NCBI GenBank assembly: GCA_031277615.1
Contig: JAITMC010000021.1
Span: forward strand, 35,592-99,591
DNA: 64,000 nucleotides
Direction of reading: 5' to 3'
From: Chryseobacterium sp.
GTDB lineage: Bacteria > Bacteroidota > Bacteroidia > Flavobacteriales > Weeksellaceae
The notes below the pieces were generated by a model. That model did not search any database. It worked only from the letters and a program-made list of their open reading frames with translations, and was not told the DNA's origin. The position numbers were made by a program, and so were the translations under genes. Numbering within the stretch: the first letter of the stretch is position 1; each line of letters starts with the position of its first letter. Positions 41,997-50,811 of this stretch are shown piece by piece.

Positions 41997-43097
41997 TTAA
42001 AACTCGTTAACTGCTTTAATGATGGCCTGAATTTCTTCCTCTTCCAAAACAGAAGAAATCGGAAGGCTCAGCACTTCTTCATGCATTTTTTCGGTTACAG
42101 GGAACGAAAGGTGGTTGTATTCCTTATAGGCTTCCTGCTTATGCGGCGGGATAGGGTAGTGAATAATGGTATGGATTCCCTTTTCTGTTAAATGAGCCTG
42201 AAGTTCGTCCCTTTTTTCAGTTCTGATCACGAAAACATGCCATACATGTTCTTTTTCGTCAGCAGGATTTTCAGGAAGAATGATTTTAGGATTATTGATT
42301 TCAGCGATGAATCTTTTCGCTACTGCTCTCCGGGTATCGTTCTCGTGACCGATGTATTTCAGTTTCACATCCAGAACGGCTGCCTGAAGTTCATCCAGTC
42401 TCGAATTCAATCCTTTGTAAATATTCACATATTTTTCGTTGGAACCATAGTTGGCCAAAGCACGGATTGCTTCATACAATTCCTGATCATTGGTAGTTAC
42501 AGCTCCAGCATCTCCTAAAGCGCCTAAATTTTTTCCGGGATAGAAGCTGAACCCTGATGCGTCACCCAGATTTCCTGATTTTATGCCGTTCCATTCTGCG
42601 CCAATAGCCTGGGCGTTGTCTTCTACAATTTTCAGGTGATGTTTCTGTGCTATATTTTTAAGTTCTTCCGAGAAAACAATTCTTCCCTGAAGGTGAACGA
42701 TCAGGATTGCTTTTGTTTTGGGAGTGATCTTTTCTTCGATTTTTGAAATATCGATATTGTAAGTACCGGCATCCGGTTCCACAAATACCGGAACAAGTCC
42801 GTTATCTGACAAAGCAAGCACTGAAGCGATATAGGTGTTGGCCGGAACAATAACCTCGTCACCGGGTTTCATAATGCCCATTTCCATATAGCCACGGAAG
42901 ATCAGACGGAGTGCGTCCAGTCCATTGGCCACTCCTACAGCATATTTTGCTCCGATATAAGCTGCTAAATTGGCTTCAAAGTTTTTAAGTTCACTGCCCA
43001 GCAAATACCAGCCGCTTCGGAAAACTTCCAGAAGTTTTTTTTCTATTTCTTCCTGATAGTGTAAATTGATCTTCTGAAGATCAAGGAATTTTACCAT
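41997..43097 (-). CDS. fdtB: dTDP-3-oxo-6-deoxyhexose aminotransferase (FdtB/QdtB-like)
   Basis: A 366-residue PLP enzyme of the DegT/DnrJ/EryC1/StrS family. PLP lysine is Lys189 in [18 protein letters not shown], and Asp160 in [10 protein letters not shown] binds the pyridine nitrogen. [11 protein letters not shown] and [13 protein letters not shown] are substrate-side loops typical of FdtB/QdtB, which aminate C-3 of dTDP-3-keto-6-deoxyhexose. The 3,4-ketoisomerase that would supply the substrate is in the same operon, as are rmlA and rmlB just upstream. Whether the product is Fuc3N or Qui3N cannot be decided from sequence here. Confidence 0.86.
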   Translation of the reverse strand: MVKFLDLQKINLHYQEEIEKKLLEVFRSGWYLLGSELKNFEANLAAYIGAKYAVGVANGLDALRLIFRGYMEMGIMKPGDEVIVPANTYIASVLALSDNGLVPVFVEPDAGTYNIDISKIEEKITPKTKAILIVHLQGRIVFSEELKNIAQKHHLKIVEDNAQAIGAEWNGIKSGNLGDASGFSFYPGKNLGALGDAGAVTTNDQELYEAIRALANYGSNEKYVNIYKGLNSRLDELQAAVLDVKLKYIGHENDTRRAVAKRFIAEINNPKIILPENPADEKEHVWHVFVIRTEKRDELQAHLTEKGIHTIIHYPIPPHKQEAYKEYNHLSFPVTEKMHEEVLSLPISSVLEEEEIQAIIKAVNEF

Positions 43098-43148
43098 AGT
43101 ATTATTTTTTTATCAGTCATAACTTCCTGTTGACCCAACGGGAAATAT

Positions 43149-44123
43149 TCATTTATTATTTTTTCTTAAGCATACCGCTCCCCATGAATAGCCGACTCCA
43201 AAACCTACCAGCATAATATTTTTTAATGCTCTTTCAGCCATTGAATTTTTAAAGGCAATTGGGATTGTTGATGATACGGTATTCCCGTAGTCCAGCATAT
43301 CGATCACGAAATTTTCCTGAGGAATATTGATTCTTTTTCTCAGGAAGTCAAGCATGAATGTATTGGCCTGATGGAAGATAAACGTATCAATATCACTTTT
43401 TTCAAAGCCGTTCTTTTCCAGGTTTTCTTTGACAAGGCCGGGAATGGCTTTGGAGGTGAAATCAAAAATTTTAGGACCGTTCATATGAAGATAGTTGTCT
43501 TTGTCTTCTTTGTCATCGGTTTTTTGGTTTCTTACCGCTCCGTTTTTAACGATGAGGTTTTTAGCGCCTTCTCCGTCTGTTCCTACTGAGAACTTCAGAA
43601 TTTCAAAATCTCCATCATCCGAGATCAGGGTTGCTGTGGCCGCATCTCCGAAAAGGCTGATGTTGCCCTTATCGTCTTCATGAATATGTTTTGAATACGT
43701 TTCTGCCGTTATTAAAACCACATTTTTCATCATTTTAGCATCCACAAGAGCACTGGCGAGTGATAATCCGTAGATATATCCCGAACATCCCTGGTTGATG
43801 TCAATGGCGCCACAGCTGGTGTTCAGACCAGCCTGCGACTGTACGATACAGGCTGTAGCGGGAAGAAAATAATCGGGGCTCTGTGTGCAGACGATCAGAT
43901 AATCGATTTCGGATTTATCAATGCTGTATTCTTCAACAAGCTTGTTGAGGGCTTTTACTGCAATATCAGAAGTAAATTCATCATTATCGGTGATATTTCT
44001 GTTTCTGATCCCTATTTTTTCAAGGATCTTATCACTTTCCCAGTCCGGAAATTTGGCAGAAATCTCCTCGTTGGAAATTACTTTTCCCGGAATATAGGTT
44101 GAAATATGTTTTATAAAGGCCAT
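43149..44123 (-). CDS. Ketoacyl-ACP synthase III (KAS III/FabH-like), glycan-locus copy 2
   Basis: A 324-residue condensing enzyme with Cys113 in NQGCSGYIYG, His251 in FIFHQANTF and Asn281 in DYGNTVSSTIP. It is a full-length paralog of the gene at 19966-20940; both share CTQSPDYFLP and MNGP[KE]IFFT-like stretches. It lies between the ACP and aminotransferase genes and is nine bases from the ACP. This copy lacks a reductase beside it, unlike copy 1. It should build or extend a short acyl chain for the amino sugar. Starter specificity unknown. Confidence 0.88.
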   Translation of the reverse strand: MAFIKHISTYIPGKVISNEEISAKFPDWESDKILEKIGIRNRNITDNDEFTSDIAVKALNKLVEEYSIDKSEIDYLIVCTQSPDYFLPATACIVQSQAGLNTSCGAIDINQGCSGYIYGLSLASALVDAKMMKNVVLITAETYSKHIHEDDKGNISLFGDAATATLISDDGDFEILKFSVGTDGEGAKNLIVKNGAVRNQKTDDKEDKDNYLHMNGPKIFDFTSKAIPGLVKENLEKNGFEKSDIDTFIFHQANTFMLDFLRKRINIPQENFVIDMLDYGNTVSSTIPIAFKNSMAERALKNIMLVGFGVGYSWGAVCLRKNNK

Positions 44124-44132
44124 GGTTTGGTA

Positions 44133-44363
44133 TTACTGTTTTTTCTCAACAACAAACGAGTACAGAGCATTGATGTTCCCTAAAGCGGTGATCTGCTCAG
44201 GCTCCATATCAACACCGTACTCATCTTCAATCATTACTTTGATCACCATGGCAGTAAGGGAATCCCAATAGCTTTCTTTACTGTATTCTGTTTCCGGTGC
44301 TATCGTTACCTCCGTGTTTTCCAGCTGAGACTGAAATTTTTCAATAAATTCGTTAATTGGCAT
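44133..44363 (-). CDS. Acyl carrier protein, glycan-locus copy 2
   Basis: A 76-residue ACP-like protein. The phosphopantetheine serine is Ser35 in SYWDSLTAMVIKVMIEDEY, a D-S-L core followed by a helix II of the usual shape. VDMEPEQITALGNINALY is the helix III-IV region. It resembles carrier proteins of dedicated biosynthetic clusters more than AcpP. It sits between the GNAT and KAS III genes, four and nine bases away, so all are co-expressed. It probably presents the acyl group to the GNAT enzyme. Confidence 0.85.
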   Translation of the reverse strand: MPINEFIEKFQSQLENTEVTIAPETEYSKESYWDSLTAMVIKVMIEDEYGVDMEPEQITALGNINALYSFVVEKKQ

Positions 44364-44367
44364 ATGT

Positions 44368-44895
44368 TTAAATTTTAAATTTTTTAAGAATGTCCGGAAG
44401 GACTGTGTTAAAACTATCTTTCTTTAACAGGTAATAGTTGTTTTCCTCATCTGTTTTTACCAGTTCAGGCTTGAATAACCTGTGATAACTGTTAACGGAA
44501 GTGTTTTGCTTTCTTACTTCAAACTGAAGGGTGTCAAATTTCAATTCGTTCAGTACATAATCCTTTACGGCTATATCTACTTTAATAGAGTTTTTGATGT
44601 TGGAATAATCCGGTTTTGAAACCCAGCTTCCTATTTCCGGAAGTCCTGAATCTATTTTATAAACCCTGTAGGTCGCAAAATCTTCATTATTTTCATCATA
44701 AGCTATAAAATAGTATTCCTTTTGTTCTTTTTCACGGGCTTTATAGTCTGAGATCCACTGTTTCTGCGCATCTACATCCGGGGAGGTTTTTGAAATAAAC
44801 CTTGATTTTTTCTCATTATTCCTGATGGATACGATGAATTCAGCATCCTCCGTATCTACAAATCTCAGTTTAATTCCTTTATATTCAATGATCAT
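44368..44895 (-). CDS. GNAT-family N-acyltransferase, probable amino-sugar acyltransferase
   Basis: A 175-residue GNAT protein of the RimJ/RimL or PseH-like type: IKLRFVDTEDAEFIVSIRNN at the N-terminus, then YYFIAYDENNEDFATYRVYK and LPEIGSWVSKPDYS (beta-4/beta-5 platform). VRKQNTSVNSYHRLFKPELV closes the fold, with the Asn/His residues where GNATs position the acceptor. Between fdtA and acp genes, it is the best candidate to acylate the 3-amino group of the dTDP sugar. Unlike FdtC/QdtC it is not a hexapeptide enzyme. Acyl-ACP rather than acetyl-CoA as donor is an inference from the neighbours. Confidence 0.78.
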   Translation of the reverse strand: MIIEYKGIKLRFVDTEDAEFIVSIRNNEKKSRFISKTSPDVDAQKQWISDYKAREKEQKEYYFIAYDENNEDFATYRVYKIDSGLPEIGSWVSKPDYSNIKNSIKVDIAVKDYVLNELKFDTLQFEVRKQNTSVNSYHRLFKPELVKTDEENNYYLLKKDSFNTVLPDILKKFKI

Positions 44896-44898
44896 CTT

Positions 44899-45315
44899 TT
44901 ATGATTTTTTACCTATAGTTTCTTTAAAGCTTTCGTAATCTCTGAAATAATCCTCTTCGTCATAGATTTCTGAGGCTAAACACAACAGTACTGCATTATG
45001 GGAGAACTGGATGTCCCTCCATACCAGTTTCGGGATGTATAAACCTTTTGTAGGATGATCCAGAATGAATGTTTCCTGATTTCCGTCCTTATCCTCAGTA
45101 TTAAAGGTAATGATGCCGGAAACGGCAAATATGATCTGCTGAAGTTCTTTATGGGCATGCCCTCCACGCGTTACGTCATGCGGCGTAAAGTAAGTCCAGT
45201 AGACCCGCTGTATATCAAAAGGTACATTCTTCTGAGCCTCGGCGATGGTAATATAGCCCAACTGTGATGATCCTATTTTATCAAAAGTGATGATCTGTGG
45301 TTTATTGTTCTCCAT
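44899..45315 (-). CDS. fdtA: dTDP-4-oxo-6-deoxyglucose 3,4-ketoisomerase (FdtA/QdtA-like)
   Basis: A 138-residue WxcM-like cupin starting MENNKPQIITFDKIGSSQLG at 45315. The catalytic histidine pair is His53 and His55 in TRGGHAHKELQQ, and RVYWTYF precedes it with the conserved tyrosines. FdtA and QdtA move the keto group from C-4 to C-3 of dTDP-4-keto-6-deoxyglucose, the RmlB product, giving the substrate of the FdtB-like enzyme. FdtA and QdtA differ in C-4 stereochemistry, which I cannot tell here. The start overlaps the GT61-like gene by 14 bases in another frame. Confidence 0.87.
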   Translation of the reverse strand: MENNKPQIITFDKIGSSQLGYITIAEAQKNVPFDIQRVYWTYFTPHDVTRGGHAHKELQQIIFAVSGIITFNTEDKDGNQETFILDHPTKGLYIPKLVWRDIQFSHNAVLLCLASEIYDEEDYFRDYESFKETIGKKS

Positions 45316-46483
45316 TAATGTATTTAAATAGTTCTTTAAATTCTTCAAAGTTAATTATAAAATTACTATCAGAGTGAAGTCCGTTGTTTTTATATAGTTG
45401 GGTATAAAAATCAACCTCAAATATACGTCCCAGACTGGAAAAGGCACTGAAAGATACTGAATTTTCGGGGGTGAAGCATAAGGCTTTGGGTTGATTTCTG
45501 CAGAACAGCATATTGGTCCATGCGGCACCGGAAATTCCGATAATAAACCTGGCGTTTTTAAAATATCCTGCCTGCTGCTCCAGCGATAATTCTTCCAGAC
45601 AAATCGGTACAAAATCAAAATCTTTCAGATACTCCAAGATCTGATCCTGATTGGCAGCCACCCGATGGGTATTTTTTCGGTACAGGAATATCTTATCAGG
45701 GAGTCCGTTTTTTTCCGGCAGATGATTGAGAATTTTATCGGAAAACCTACGCGTTATTTCTGCGTGATAAAAAGTTCCTTCTGCTTTGATCTGCCCGTCG
45801 AAACGGTTGAACTGAACATGGTTGAAATCATTGATGTAATATAATTTCTTAACCTGATAGGTCTTTTCCGGACTTAAATACCGAATGGTGAATTGACCTT
45901 CCGTTAATATTTTCAGTACTGTTTGCATTCCCGGGGTATCCTGAGCCGTCTCATGCACAAAAATGGTCTGAGTGTATTTCGGGTTCAGCAACAACAGCTT
46001 AGGCATTATTTCCACCATATAATGAAACCAGTTCCATGATCCGTTACCGCCGAGGAAAAAGCCTTCATCAAGGTATTCCATTTTTTTCCTGATTACTTTG
46101 GCATTTCGGCTGTTGTGGACTTTTACAAAACCTTCGTTAAGCCTTTCTCCCGGAGTTCTGTAGGTAATCAGAGTGTCTTTTACCCAAAATGCAGAAGAAC
46201 TGATGTCTGTCAGGGCGTTATCAAACCGGTAAACAGAAACTTCCGGGGTCGGATTTTCGGCAGGAATGTTTTCGCTGTGCATCCGCTTTGGAAGGCTGCC
46301 TTGAAAGGTTCCCCCATCCTCAATTTTTTCAAGAACATTTTCCTTACAGCTTTCTATATCCCTTATTGTTATGATTTGCGAATAAGGCTTATAGAAATAG
46401 TTATAAAGAGTTTTCCTGATAATACTGGAAAGTGAGGCGTTACTTTGTAAATAAGGAGCCAGTTTTCTTATAACCGTTGCCAT
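45302..46483 (-). CDS. Glycosyltransferase family 61-like protein (DUF563)
   Basis: A 393-residue protein started at MATVIRKLAPYLQSNASLSS (46483); a longer frame begins inside the ABC gene. DUF563/GT61 signatures: GNGSWNWFHYMVEIMPKLLL with the conserved His, LYRKNTHRVAANQDQILEYL and FIIGISGAAWTNMLFC, replacing the usual G-A-x-x-x-N-x-x-F motif with small changes. Bacterial members act as sugar transferases in surface glycan loci. It overlaps the ABC gene by 16 bases and the fdtA gene by 14, so translation is tightly coupled through these genes. Confidence 0.78.
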   Translation of the reverse strand: MATVIRKLAPYLQSNASLSSIIRKTLYNYFYKPYSQIITIRDIESCKENVLEKIEDGGTFQGSLPKRMHSENIPAENPTPEVSVYRFDNALTDISSSAFWVKDTLITYRTPGERLNEGFVKVHNSRNAKVIRKKMEYLDEGFFLGGNGSWNWFHYMVEIMPKLLLLNPKYTQTIFVHETAQDTPGMQTVLKILTEGQFTIRYLSPEKTYQVKKLYYINDFNHVQFNRFDGQIKAEGTFYHAEITRRFSDKILNHLPEKNGLPDKIFLYRKNTHRVAANQDQILEYLKDFDFVPICLEELSLEQQAGYFKNARFIIGISGAAWTNMLFCRNQPKALCFTPENSVSFSAFSSLGRIFEVDFYTQLYKNNGLHSDSNFIINFEEFKELFKYINGEQ

Positions 46484-47730
46484 GTAAAGTTTGTTTTGAT
46501 GAATCCCGGTTCTACGCCCAGCCATTCTCCTAACTCTTTGCCTTTTTCTGCAATCCTGAATGTAAGGATATCTTCTTCATGAAGGACACTTTCATGAATA
46601 TTTCTGATGATGTATAAACTCAGCACATATTCGCCTACATTGAAAAAGTCTTTGGGAATATCACATACCAGCTGATTGTTTCCGGGCTGCAGTTTTGCTT
46701 TTCCGGCATTGGTCATGGTAAAAAGAATATCGTTATTGAAGTTTTTTACCACATAGGAAATATGGTAATCATTCGCGGTATCCTTGATGGTAATGTCAGT
46801 AAGCAGATTGAATTTCTGATCTTCTATGAAATCAGTTTCCTTGGATTGGAGATTTTCATCCACCAGAGCAATGCTTTTCAGTTCAAAAAGATTGTTGTTG
46901 AAATCCTTATTATCTCCCAGAATCACGCTGTTGTCAAAAACCTGTTTGTCGCCGTTATAAACGCTCAGGGCTTTCTCTGTAGGGCCGTTATAGATAATGT
47001 TTCCGTTGGACATTACAATTCCCTGGTTACATAGAGAGCGAACAGCAGTCATGTTATGGCTTACAAATAAAATGGTTCTTCCCTGATCTTTGGTAACATC
47101 CGACATTTTCGCCAGACATTTCTTCTGGAACTCTGCATCTCCTACCGCAAGCACTTCGTCTACAATAAGGATTTCAGATTCAAGATGGGCAGCAACGGCA
47201 AAAGCAAGACGCACATACATTCCTGAAGAATATCTTTTAACAGGGGTATCTATATATCTTTCAACCCCCGAGAACTCAACGATTTCATCAAATTTTCTTT
47301 TGATCTCCTTCCGGGTCATCCCCAGAATAGCTCCGTTCAGGAAAACATTTTCACGGCCGGTCATTTCAGGGTGGAATCCTGTTCCTACTTCCAGAAGAGA
47401 AGCAATTCTTCCCTGTGTGAAAATTCTTCCTGTTGTAGGTTTGGTTACCTTACTCAACACTTTTAAAAGAGTTGATTTTCCGGCCCCGTTTCTTCCGATA
47501 ATACCTACGGCATCACCCTGCTCAATTTCAAAATTGATGTCCCGAAGAGACCATACATATTCGGATTCTCCTTTGGTAGTCCTGTCATTGGCTTCACCAA
47601 TTTTCAGATAAGGATCTTCTTTGCCTCTCATTTTATGCCAGAAGCGGTTCAGATCATGAGAAAGAGTTCCTGTACCCACTTGCCCCAGGCGGTATTGTTT
47701 TGATATATTTTCTGCTTTTAAAGCCAGCAT
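46468..47730 (-). CDS. wzt: ABC transporter ATP-binding protein for polysaccharide export (Wzt-like)
   Basis: A 420-residue protein. Walker A GRNGAGKST is at 79-87, the signature YSSGM at 167-171 and Walker B ILIVDEVLAVGD about 187-198. This domain is typical of Wzt/TagH transporters. Residues from about 265 to 420 form an added C-terminal beta-rich domain, as in Wzt proteins that recognise a modified chain end (for instance a methyl or other cap) before export. The presence of this domain predicts that the glycan has a defined terminus. Partner permease gene lies 44 bases upstream. Confidence 0.93.
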   Translation of the reverse strand: MLALKAENISKQYRLGQVGTGTLSHDLNRFWHKMRGKEDPYLKIGEANDRTTKGESEYVWSLRDINFEIEQGDAVGIIGRNGAGKSTLLKVLSKVTKPTTGRIFTQGRIASLLEVGTGFHPEMTGRENVFLNGAILGMTRKEIKRKFDEIVEFSGVERYIDTPVKRYSSGMYVRLAFAVAAHLESEILIVDEVLAVGDAEFQKKCLAKMSDVTKDQGRTILFVSHNMTAVRSLCNQGIVMSNGNIIYNGPTEKALSVYNGDKQVFDNSVILGDNKDFNNNLFELKSIALVDENLQSKETDFIEDQKFNLLTDITIKDTANDYHISYVVKNFNNDILFTMTNAGKAKLQPGNNQLVCDIPKDFFNVGEYVLSLYIIRNIHESVLHEEDILTFRIAEKGKELGEWLGVEPGFIKTNFTWQRL

Positions 47731-47774
47731 ATTCTTATTGAATTAAAAAAGTTAAAAATAAAAAACAACCGCAG

Positions 47775-48623
47775 TTATACGGTATCCATAAACGTTTTTT
47801 CAACCTTATTGAAAACAACGATTCCTATCATCAGAAGGATGAGAATAATCACTGTACTGGTTGCCAGCATCACCGGAGAAAAATCTCCAACGCCGAGCCA
47901 TGCATATTTAAAGCATTCAAAAATACCTGTCAGAGGATTATAGTAAGCCAGTTTTCTGAATATTCCTTTAAGTGAAGATACCGGATATATAACGGGAGTA
48001 GCATACATATATAAGCTTATTCCAAAGCCAAGAAGCATACTGAGATCCTTGTATTTTGTTGTCAGTGAAGAAAAAATCATTCCTGCACCCAGTGAGAAAA
48101 GGGCCATAAGAGCTACCAGGAAAGGAGTGGCAAGAACCCAGATATTAGGATGAGCCTTCCCCTGGCTCCAGTAATAGGCCCATACGGTAAGAAATAAAAG
48201 AAACTGTACCCCGAAGCGCATCAGATTAGAGATAACGATTGAAAGCGGAGTAACAAGTCTTGGAAAATAAACTTTCCCGAATATTCCTGAATTTCCTGAA
48301 AATGTATAGGAGGTAGCGAGTAACGATCCTGAAAAATAGTTCCAGAGGGTAACTCCTGCCAGGTAAAAAAGAAGAGGTGGAGCTCCGTCTGTAGGAAGCT
48401 TCGCTATTCTGCCGAAAATAACAAGATAGACAATGGTCGTTAAAATGGGATTGATAAAAAACCAGATAGGACCCAGAATAGTCTGTTTGAAACTGGAGAC
48501 AAAATCTCTTTTAACAAACATATACACAAGATCTTTATATCTCCAGACCTCTTTGAGCTTAAGGTCAAATAAAGAATGCTCTGCATCAATTGTTTCTGTC
48601 CACTTCTGCTGTGGTTCGTTCAT
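47775..48623 (-). CDS. wzm: ABC transporter permease for polysaccharide export (Wzm-like)
   Basis: A 282-residue membrane protein of the ABC-2 type: DLVYMFVKRDFVSSFKQTIL is the amphipathic entry helix, then about six membrane helices, including FFINPILTTIVYLVIFGRIA and PVIYPVSSLKGIFRKLAYYN, a family hallmark. With the Wzt-like protein it would move a completed undecaprenyl-linked glycan across the inner membrane. No Wzx flippase or Wzy polymerase was seen in the locus, in keeping with an ABC route. It starts a large minus-strand transcript, with a promoter box at 48639-48646. Confidence 0.92.
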   Translation of the reverse strand: MNEPQQKWTETIDAEHSLFDLKLKEVWRYKDLVYMFVKRDFVSSFKQTILGPIWFFINPILTTIVYLVIFGRIAKLPTDGAPPLLFYLAGVTLWNYFSGSLLATSYTFSGNSGIFGKVYFPRLVTPLSIVISNLMRFGVQFLLFLTVWAYYWSQGKAHPNIWVLATPFLVALMALFSLGAGMIFSSLTTKYKDLSMLLGFGISLYMYATPVIYPVSSLKGIFRKLAYYNPLTGIFECFKYAWLGVGDFSPVMLATSTVIILILLMIGIVVFNKVEKTFMDTV

Positions 48624-48638
48624 TTGTGTAAATTTTTA

Positions 48639-48646
48639 CAAATTTA
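48639..48646 (-). promoter_or_regulatory. -7 promoter box (TAAATTTG) before the ABC exporter genes
   Basis: Minus-strand TAAATTTG ends 15 bases before the permease start and lies after the terminator that closes the ugd-rmlB-rmlA group. It could drive the long transcript through the amino-sugar and GT genes. Confidence 0.55.
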
Positions 48647-48741
48647 ACATATTTAATTCTTATCCGGTTTTCAGTCTTGATGAATTATTATTCACATAAA
48701 ACTGAAAATAACAACTAATATATTACTATTTGTTGTTATGA

Positions 48742-48774
48742 GCAAAAAACTATTGACTATAAAGCCAATAGTTT
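48742..48774 (-). terminator. Rho-independent terminator after rmlA
   Basis: Minus-strand AAACTATTG pairs with CAATAGTTT (nine pairs, loop of ten) and is followed by a T run. It separates ugd-rmlB-rmlA from the ABC exporter genes. Confidence 0.75.
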
Positions 48775-48797
48775 GTTAATTTTATAAGAAGTTGTTG

Positions 48798-49661
48798 CTA
48801 TTTGTTGACCAGTTGTTTCAGGTATTCTCCATAGCCGCTTTTTCCGTATTTTGCTGCGGTTTCAAGAAGTTTTTCCTCATTGATGAATTTATTCCTGAAG
48901 GCAATTTCTTCGATACACCCGATTTTGAAACCCTGTCTTTTTTCAATGACACTTACAAATTCAGACGCGTCGTGAAGAGAGTCAAAAGTTCCTGTATCCA
49001 GCCAGGCCGTTCCTCTGTCAAGAACACCTACTTCCAGCTTCCCTTTGTTTAAATATACATTATTAACGTCGGTAATCTCAAGTTCTCCTCTTGGAGACGG
49101 CTGGATGTTTTTTGCGATTTCCACCACTTCGTTATCATAAAAATAAAGACCTGGAACAGCATAGTTTGATTTGGGCTTTGAAGGCTTCTCCTCAATAGAG
49201 ACCGCTTTCAGGCTCTCATCAAATTCTACCACACCATATCTTTCAGGATCTGAAACGTGATAAGCGAAAACTACCCCTCCGTCTGGATTGGTTTTGTTCT
49301 TCAGAAGTGTACCCATTTCTGAACCGTAAAAAATATTATCCCCAAGCACCAATGCTGCAGAATCTCCACCAATGAACTGCTCGCCGAGAATGAAAGCCTG
49401 AGCGAGTCCGTCCGGGCTGGGCTGTACGATATACTCTATATTGCATCCGATCTGGGATCCGTCGCCTAATAATTTAATAAATCCGGGCTGATCATGTGGA
49501 GTGGTAATGATCAGGATGTCTTTTATTCCGGCTAACAATAAAGTTGAAAGCGGGTAATAGATCATGGGTTTGTCATAAACCGGCATTAATTGCTTGCTTA
49601 CGGCTATCGTAAGAGGGTAGAGTCTGGTTCCGGAACCTCCGGCTAGTATTATTCCTTTCAT
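48798..49661 (-). CDS. rmlA: Glucose-1-phosphate thymidylyltransferase
   Basis: A 287-residue nucleotidyltransferase that makes dTDP-glucose from dTTP and glucose-1-phosphate. The signature [20 protein letters not shown] begins the protein, [20 protein letters not shown] follows, and [13 protein letters not shown] and [19 protein letters not shown] are further RmlA blocks. Length is normal. It is followed by a terminator. Together with rmlB it supplies dTDP-4-keto-6-deoxyglucose; rmlC and rmlD are absent from the window, so the product is available to the FdtA-like enzyme. Confidence 0.96.
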   Translation of the reverse strand: MKGIILAGGSGTRLYPLTIAVSKQLMPVYDKPMIYYPLSTLLLAGIKDILIITTPHDQPGFIKLLGDGSQIGCNIEYIVQPSPDGLAQAFILGEQFIGGDSAALVLGDNIFYGSEMGTLLKNKTNPDGGVVFAYHVSDPERYGVVEFDESLKAVSIEEKPSKPKSNYAVPGLYFYDNEVVEIAKNIQPSPRGELEITDVNNVYLNKGKLEVGVLDRGTAWLDTGTFDSLHDASEFVSVIEKRQGFKIGCIEEIAFRNKFINEEKLLETAAKYGKSGYGEYLKQLVNK

Positions 49662-49731
49662 CTGCTATTTTGTAATGGTCTGAATAAAGATGTCAATATA
49701 TGATGACATTAGAAAAACGTATTGGGATATT

Positions 49732-50811
49732 TTAGTTATACTGTTTTTCGTAATATTTTTGATAATCACCGCTGGTTACATTTTCCAGCCATTCTTTATT
49801 TTCAAGATACCAGTCGATGGTTTTGCCTAATCCTTCTTCAAAAGTTACGGAAGGTTTCCATCCAAGATCCTTGTTAAGTTTGTTGGCGTCAATAGCGTAG
49901 CGCTTATCATGACCTGGTCTGTCCTTTACAAAGGTGATCAGTTTTTCAGAATGCCCTTCAGGCTTTCCTAGCTTAGCGTCCATCTGCTTAATAAGTTCTT
50001 TTACAAGATCAATATTCTGCCACTCGTTGAAACCACCAATATTATAGGTTTCTCCTGTTTTGGCTTCGTTGAAGATCTGGTGGATAGCTCTGGCATGATC
50101 AATTACGAAAAGCCAGTCTCTTGTATATTTCCCGTCACCGTAAATAGGTAAAGGTCTTTCATTAATGATATTGGAGATACAAAGCGGAATCAGTTTCTCA
50201 GGGAAATGATTAGGCCCGTAATTGTTAGAACAATTGGAAACAATGAACGGCATTCCATAGGTGTTTCCGTAGGCTCTTACCAGATGGTCTGAAGCTGCTT
50301 TTGAAGCTGAGTACGGAGATTGAGGATCATAAGAAGTGGTTTCTAAAAAGAATCCTGTTTCCCCCAGGCTTCCATATACTTCATCTGTAGAGACGTGGTA
50401 AAAAAGATTTTTTCTTTTTTCGTCCGGAAATCTTCCATGGGTATGGTCCGGGTTCAAAGTCCAGAACTCTTTACACAGGTTAAGAAGATTGGCTGTTCCG
50501 TTTACGTTGGTATTGATGAAGGCCATAGGGTCTGTGATACTTCTGTCTACATGACTTTCTGCAGCTAAATGAACAACAGCATCAGGGTGGTATTTTTCAA
50601 ATACTTTTCTGAGTTCCTCGGGTTTGGTGATATCTGCTTTTTCGAAAACGTAGTTAGGTTCATTTTCAATGTCCTTAAGGTTTTCCAGATTTCCGGCGTA
50701 GGTAAGTGCATCAAGATTGATGATGGTGCTGTCCGGATTATTTTTTACAAATTCTCTTACGACATGGGAGCCGATAAATCCGGCACCTCCGGTAATGATT
50801 ATATTTTTCAT
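49732..50811 (-). CDS. rmlB: dTDP-glucose 4,6-dehydratase
   Basis: A 359-residue extended SDR. NAD-binding ITGGAGFIGSHVVREF opens the protein. The active site is seen in HVSTDEVYGSLGETGFF (Thr-Asp-Glu) and YSASKAASDHLVRAY (Tyr and Lys). NCSNNYGPNHFPEKLIPL and NIGGFNEWQNIDLVKELI are RmlB family blocks. Converts dTDP-glucose to dTDP-4-keto-6-deoxyglucose. Its start abuts the ugd stop codon with no gap, so the two are co-translated; rmlA follows 70 bases later. Confidence 0.96.
   Translation of the reverse strand: MKNIIITGGAGFIGSHVVREFVKNNPDSTIINLDALTYAGNLENLKDIENEPNYVFEKADITKPEELRKVFEKYHPDAVVHLAAESHVDRSITDPMAFINTNVNGTANLLNLCKEFWTLNPDHTHGRFPDEKRKNLFYHVSTDEVYGSLGETGFFLETTSYDPQSPYSASKAASDHLVRAYGNTYGMPFIVSNCSNNYGPNHFPEKLIPLCISNIINERPLPIYGDGKYTRDWLFVIDHARAIHQIFNEAKTGETYNIGGFNEWQNIDLVKELIKQMDAKLGKPEGHSEKLITFVKDRPGHDKRYAIDANKLNKDLGWKPSVTFEEGLGKTIDWYLENKEWLENVTSGDYQKYYEKQYN

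Noticed and set aside
48798-50811. rmlA-rmlB taken as evidence of a dTDP-rhamnose pathway
   Set aside because: rmlC and rmlD are not in the window, and fdtA-like and fdtB-like genes use the same intermediate.
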